From assembly GCF_014297465.1 (NCBI RefSeq), contig NZ_JACORT010000002.1:62001-126000 (forward strand): DNA of 64,000 bases, in the 5' to 3' direction. The notes under the pieces are model-generated. The model saw nothing but the letters and a program-made list of their open reading frames with translations. It was not told the origin of the DNA and searched no databases. Origin of the DNA: Ramlibacter cellulosilyticus. GTDB taxonomy: Bacteria > Pseudomonadota > Gammaproteobacteria > Burkholderiales > Burkholderiaceae_C. Made by a program: the position numbers and the translations under genes. This document shows positions 61,315-64,000 of this stretch, piece by piece (positions within the stretch are counted from its first letter, which is position 1; each line of letters starts with the position of its first letter).

Positions 61315-61629
61315 GATCCGCGGCACCTCGGGGCAGGCGACCGGCGCGGGGGCCTGGGCCATCTGCTCCTCGATGATGCGCGGCCGGCGCAGGTTCATGC
61401 CGCTCCCATCGGAGCCCTGCAGGCCCAGGCCGCCTTGCGGCGGGCCCGCCATCGCGCCCAGGCCGGCCTGCGCGCCGGACATGGCGGGGCGCCCCTGGAA
61501 CACCGCGGCGGCGTTCGGGTTCAGGTTGTTCGTGGGCTGCTGGCCGATCGCCTCGAAGGCGAGGCAGCCCATGGCGAGGACGACGGCGACGCCCAGCCAG
61601 TGCGTCGGATGGTGAAGGGTGTGGGTCAT
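61210..61629 (-). CDS. Exported or membrane-anchored protein of unknown function (139 aa)
   Basis: 139 aa with an AAGGAGTCTGGAG site before ATG 61629. One N-terminal hydrophobic segment (WLGVAVVLAMGCLAFEAIGQ) is followed by an Asn/Gly/Pro-rich chain including AGLGAMAGPPQGGLGLQGSD and a C-terminal part with two Cys. Its last 105 bases overlap udgX antisense. Good ribosome site and signal support it. Function unknown. Confidence 0.65.
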   Translation of the reverse strand: MTHTLHHPTHWLGVAVVLAMGCLAFEAIGQQPTNNLNPNAAAVFQGRPAMSGAQAGLGAMAGPPQGGLGLQGSDGSGMNLRRPRIIEEQMAQAPAPVACPEVPRISAAEQPLCLPQVFDEGLERRFARLGIDPQQRGRM

Positions 61630-61800
61630 CTCCAGACTCCTTGTCTGCCCCCGCAGTCTGCGGCGCCGGCAGGGGTGGGCAAGAGCGCGGGATGCTGGAG
61701 ATCCGGTAGGAGAGGGCTTGCGTCGATGAACCGTTGCGCTTGCAACCTGAAGCGTTACACCTGACTGCTAAACTCCGCGCGCCTTTCCAACGCAGTACCG

Positions 61801-62541
61801 ATGACCGTCGCCATCGCAGGACGCGCGCCTGCCACGTTCGAGATCAAGAGCGCCAACCTGCCCCTCGTGGCGCTGCTGCTGAAGTCCGCCGACCTCGGGA
61901 CGCTGGCGGAAGAACTGCAGGAGCGGTTCGGCGAGATGCCGGAGTTCTTCGACCACGACCCGCTGGTGATCGACCTGGCGCCGCTGGGCGCCGCGGACGT
62001 GGACTTCGAGCGCCTCCTGAAGCTGCTGTCCGCGTACCGCCTGGTGCCGGTGGCGGCCAAGGGCGGGACGGAGGCGCAGATGCGCGAGGCGCTGAAGGCC
62101 GGATTGGCCGCTGCGCCGGAGGCTGCCCTCATCCCCACCCTCTCCCAGGGGGAGAGGGAGGAAGAGCCGATGCAGGCGCTGCCGCCGGTCGTGATCCAGC
62201 AGCCCGCCTTCGCCCTCGTCGTCGACAAGCCCTTGCGCTCCGGCCAGCAGGTCTATGCCCGGGGCCGCGACCTCGTGGTGATGTCGATGGTGAATCCCGG
62301 CGCCGAAGTCATCGCGGACGGCCACATCCACGTGTATGCGCCGCTGCGCGGCAAGGCCATCGCCGGCGCGCGCGGCGACACCGGCGCCCGCATCCTCACG
62401 CTGTGCCTGGAGCCCGAGCTGGTCTCCATCGCCGGCGTCTACCGCACCAGCGAGAACCCGCTGCCCGAATCCCTCCGCGGCAAACCCGCCCAGGTCCGTC
62501 TGATCGACGACAAGCTGGTGATGGAGCCGCTGAACCCCTAA
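61801..62541 (+). CDS. minC: Septum site-determining protein MinC
   Basis: 246 aa. The N-terminal domain (about residues 1-105) and C-terminal domain (VYARGRDLVVMSMVNPGAEV to end, with GDTGARI) match MinC. Between them, residues 110-124 (ALIPTLSQGEREEEP) look like the read-out of a CCCTCTCCC/GGGAGAGGG repeat. MinC inhibits FtsZ at the poles. ATG 61801 opens the minCDE operon. Confidence 0.93.
   Translation: MTVAIAGRAPATFEIKSANLPLVALLLKSADLGTLAEELQERFGEMPEFFDHDPLVIDLAPLGAADVDFERLLKLLSAYRLVPVAAKGGTEAQMREALKAGLAAAPEAALIPTLSQGEREEEPMQALPPVVIQQPAFALVVDKPLRSGQQVYARGRDLVVMSMVNPGAEVIADGHIHVYAPLRGKAIAGARGDTGARILTLCLEPELVSIAGVYRTSENPLPESLRGKPAQVRLIDDKLVMEPLNP
62128..62165. repeat. CCCTCTCCC-type repeat inside minC
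   Basis: CTCATCCCCACCCTCTCCCA followed by GGGGGAGAGGGAGG is an imperfect palindrome of the same kind as the element between rsmG and mnmG. It is in frame and encodes part of the MinC linker. Confidence 0.75.
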
Positions 62542-62550
62542 GGAAACCCC

Positions 62551-63366
62551 ATGGCCAAGATCATCGTCGTCACCTCCGGCAAGGGAGGCGTGGGCAAGAC
62601 CACCACCAGCGCCAGCTTCGCGAGCGGGCTGGCCCTGCGCGGGCACAAGACCGTCGTCATCGACTTCGACGTGGGCCTGCGCAACCTGGACCTGATCATG
62701 GGCTGCGAGCGCCGGGTGGTCTACGACTTCGTCAACGTGATCCATGGCGAAGCCACGCTGAACCAGGCGCTGATCAAGGACAAGCACAACGACAGCCTGT
62801 CCGTCCTGGCCGCCAGCCAGACGCGCGACAAGGAAGCCCTGACCCGGGAAGGCGTCGAGAAGGTCCTGAACGACCTGGCCGGCCTGGGCTTCGAGTACAT
62901 CGTCTGCGACTCGCCGGCCGGCATCGAGACCGGCGCGCTGATGGCCATGCACTTCGCCGACGAGGCGCTGGTGGTGACCAACCCCGAGGTGAGCTCGGTG
63001 CGCGACTCCGACCGCATCCTGGGCATGCTCGCAAGCAAGACGAAGCGGGCCATCGACGGCAAGGAGCCCATCAAGGAGCACCTGTTGATCACCCGCTACA
63101 ACCCGAACCGGGTCGACGCGGGCCACATGTTGTCGCTGGAAGACATCCAGGACATCCTGCGCATCCCCCTGATCGGCGTGATCCCCGAGTCGGAGTCGGT
63201 GCTGCAGGCCTCCAACCAGGGCACGCCGGCCGTGCACCTGAAAGGGACGGACGTGAGCGAAGCCTACCTCGACGTGGTGGCGCGCTTCCTGGGCGAGGAC
63301 AAGCCCCTGCGCTTCGTGGATCCGCAGAAGGCGGGGCTGCTCAAGCGCCTGTTCGGGAGGAAGTGA
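62551..63366 (+). CDS. minD: Septum site-determining ATPase MinD
   Basis: 271 aa. The deviant Walker A is SGKGGVGKTTTSASFA (residues 9-24), Walker B CDSPAGIETGAL, and a C-terminal amphipathic helix (KAGLLKRLFGRK) binds the membrane. It recruits MinC and oscillates with MinE. It begins 9 bases after the minC stop. Confidence 0.96.
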   Translation: MAKIIVVTSGKGGVGKTTTSASFASGLALRGHKTVVIDFDVGLRNLDLIMGCERRVVYDFVNVIHGEATLNQALIKDKHNDSLSVLAASQTRDKEALTREGVEKVLNDLAGLGFEYIVCDSPAGIETGALMAMHFADEALVVTNPEVSSVRDSDRILGMLASKTKRAIDGKEPIKEHLLITRYNPNRVDAGHMLSLEDIQDILRIPLIGVIPESESVLQASNQGTPAVHLKGTDVSEAYLDVVARFLGEDKPLRFVDPQKAGLLKRLFGRK

Positions 63367-63397
63367 ACATGCTCCGCCCGGCCGCTCCGAAGGAGCA
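63367..63397. other. Inverted repeat between minD and minE
   Basis: CATGCTCCGCCCGGCCGCTC followed by CGAAGGAGCATGC folds into a stem with arms CATGCTCC and GGAGCATG. It may act on mRNA stability or relative MinE level; the role is inferred. Confidence 0.55.
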
Positions 63398-63432
63398 TGC
63401 AACCGCAGTGCGTAGCACGGAGGTTTACTGAT

Positions 63433-63699
63433 ATGTCGCTGCTGTCCTTCCTCCTCGGAGAGAAGAAGAAAACGGCCAGCGTGGCCAAGGAGCGGCTGCA
63501 GATCATCCTGGCGCACGAGAGGAGCGGCCGCAACCCCGGCGGCGCGCCCGACTACCTGCCGGCCCTGCAGCGCGACCTGATCGCCGTGATCAGCAAGTAC
63601 GTGAAGATCGATCCTTCCCACCTCAAGGTCGACGTGGCGCGCCAGGACAACCTGGAAGTGCTGGAAGTGAAGATCGAGCTGCCGGAAGTCACACGCTAG
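63433..63699 (+). CDS. minE: Cell division topological specificity factor MinE
   Basis: 88 aa, the usual length. [20 protein letters not shown] (residues 3-22) carries the MinD-contact helix, followed by [10 protein letters not shown] and the dimer domain to KIELPEVTR. It drives MinD off the membrane and sets the pole-to-pole wave. The ATG at 63433 is separated from minD by a 66-base gap with an inverted repeat. Confidence 0.95.
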   Translation: MSLLSFLLGEKKKTASVAKERLQIILAHERSGRNPGGAPDYLPALQRDLIAVISKYVKIDPSHLKVDVARQDNLEVLEVKIELPEVTR

Positions 63700-63707
63700 G
63701 GGGACTG

Positions 63708-63745
63708 TCAGGATTGACAGGATTGACAGGCGGTGCCTGTCAGAG
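63708..63745. repeat. TTGACAGGA direct repeats with a small hairpin
   Basis: GTCAGGATTGACAGGATTGA shows two copies of a 9-base unit, then GACAGGCGGTGCCTGTC folds into a 7-bp stem. It lies just after minE; the stem could end transcription although no T-run follows. Confidence 0.5.
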
Positions 63746-63758
63746 GGATAAAGCACGG

Positions 63759-64000
63759 ATGAGCAGTTCCGTCGTCATTCGCGTATCGCATCGCTATAGC
63801 GCCCCTGCGGAACGCGTGTACGACGCGTGGCTCACGCCCAACCAGGCTTCGCGCTTCCTGTTCCGCACCCGCACCGGCAACGTCATGCAGTGCGAGATCA
63901 CCCCCGAGGTCGGCGGCGGCTTCACCGTCATCGACCGCCGCCCCGCCGCAGACGGCGACGAAAGCGTCTTCGACGTGGTGCACCTGGGCAAGTACCTCGA
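63759..64000 (+). CDS. SRPBCC/AHSA1-family protein, partial
   Basis: Only the first 80 residues are in the window. SHRYSAPAERVYDAWLTPNQ (about residues 10-29) and the following beta-hairpin (NVMQCEITPEVGGGFTVIDR) are typical of AHSA1/START-like lipid-binding proteins, often co-encoded with ArsR regulators. It starts with ATG 63759 after the minE repeats. The gene runs beyond the window end. Confidence 0.85.
   Translation, partial: MSSSVVIRVSHRYSAPAERVYDAWLTPNQASRFLFRTRTGNVMQCEITPEVGGGFTVIDRRPAADGDESVFDVVHLGKYL

Overview
The window is a high-GC, gene-dense stretch of a bacterial chromosome. Protein sequences, gene order and intergenic repeat families point to a betaproteobacterium of the Burkholderiales, most likely Comamonadaceae (Ramlibacter- or Variovorax-like). 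That placement is inferred from protein flavour and repeat style and was not tested by a search. Reading frames are open on both strands over long distances because of GC content, so most long antisense frames are shadows. I saw no rRNA, tRNA, prophage, IS element or CRISPR.

Layout. 1-9,100: end of a metallophosphoesterase, an ArgP-like LysR regulator divergent from a D-amino-acid dehydrogenase, an orphan molybdopterin oxidase subunit, an M14 carboxypeptidase, an alpha/beta hydrolase divergent from a flavin reductase-MarR pair with a palindrome between them, and a DMT exporter. 9,100-18,100: a class II aldolase preceded by what looks like a gutted Rieske oxygenase, a LysR regulator, acetoacetyl-CoA synthetase divergent from a cyclase-family hydrolase, a 28-bp tandem repeat array, a TetR-microprotein-hydrolase unit with matching operators, a nucleobase permease and a thioesterase. 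18,200-26,500: cobalamin adenosyltransferase, an EF-hand protein, a D-lactate dehydrogenase-type flavoprotein, a DUF4124 protein, a GntR-MmgE/PrpD pair and a TPR glycosyltransferase.

26,500-32,400 is the origin-proximal partition region: mnmG, rsmG, a LysE exporter, parA, an RBBP9-type hydrolase and parB on the minus strand, with three parS-like palindromes inside mnmG and rsmG. 32,500-36,000: FMN reductase, an unusual chemoreceptor, DedA and a YkgJ-type cysteine cluster protein. 36,000-43,500: a branched-chain-amino-acid-type ABC transporter (SBP-LivH-LivM-LivG-LivF) ending in an aromatic-type aldehyde dehydrogenase, divergent from an AraC regulator. 43,500-49,400: Crp/Fnr regulator divergent from a second class II aldolase, transglutaminase, AsmA-like protein, glutathione transferase and Old Yellow Enzyme. 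49,400-53,000: hemerythrin protein and a copper locus (copA divergent from copZ-cueR) with two 21-bp CueR-type operators.

53,000-56,400 is a cluster of small exported proteins: a Spy-like protein, a set of proteins of unknown function sharing new-looking motifs, and a PagL lipid A deacylase. 56,600-61,300: a ybhP-clsB-ybhN lipid operon running directly into an unknown protein, a DUF4130 protein and UdgX. 61,800-63,700: minCDE, with a dispersed repeat apparently incorporated into the minC linker. The window ends inside an SRPBCC/AHSA1 gene.

Gene ends carry several families of dispersed palindromic repeats, mostly just after stop codons. The most notable points are the exported GEASTMT family (54,225-55,664), the Rieske remnant (9,884-10,063), the tandem array grown inside a dispersed element (14,079-14,518), the parS sites, the TetR operator pair, and the UdgX-DUF4130 pair attached to the phospholipid operon.
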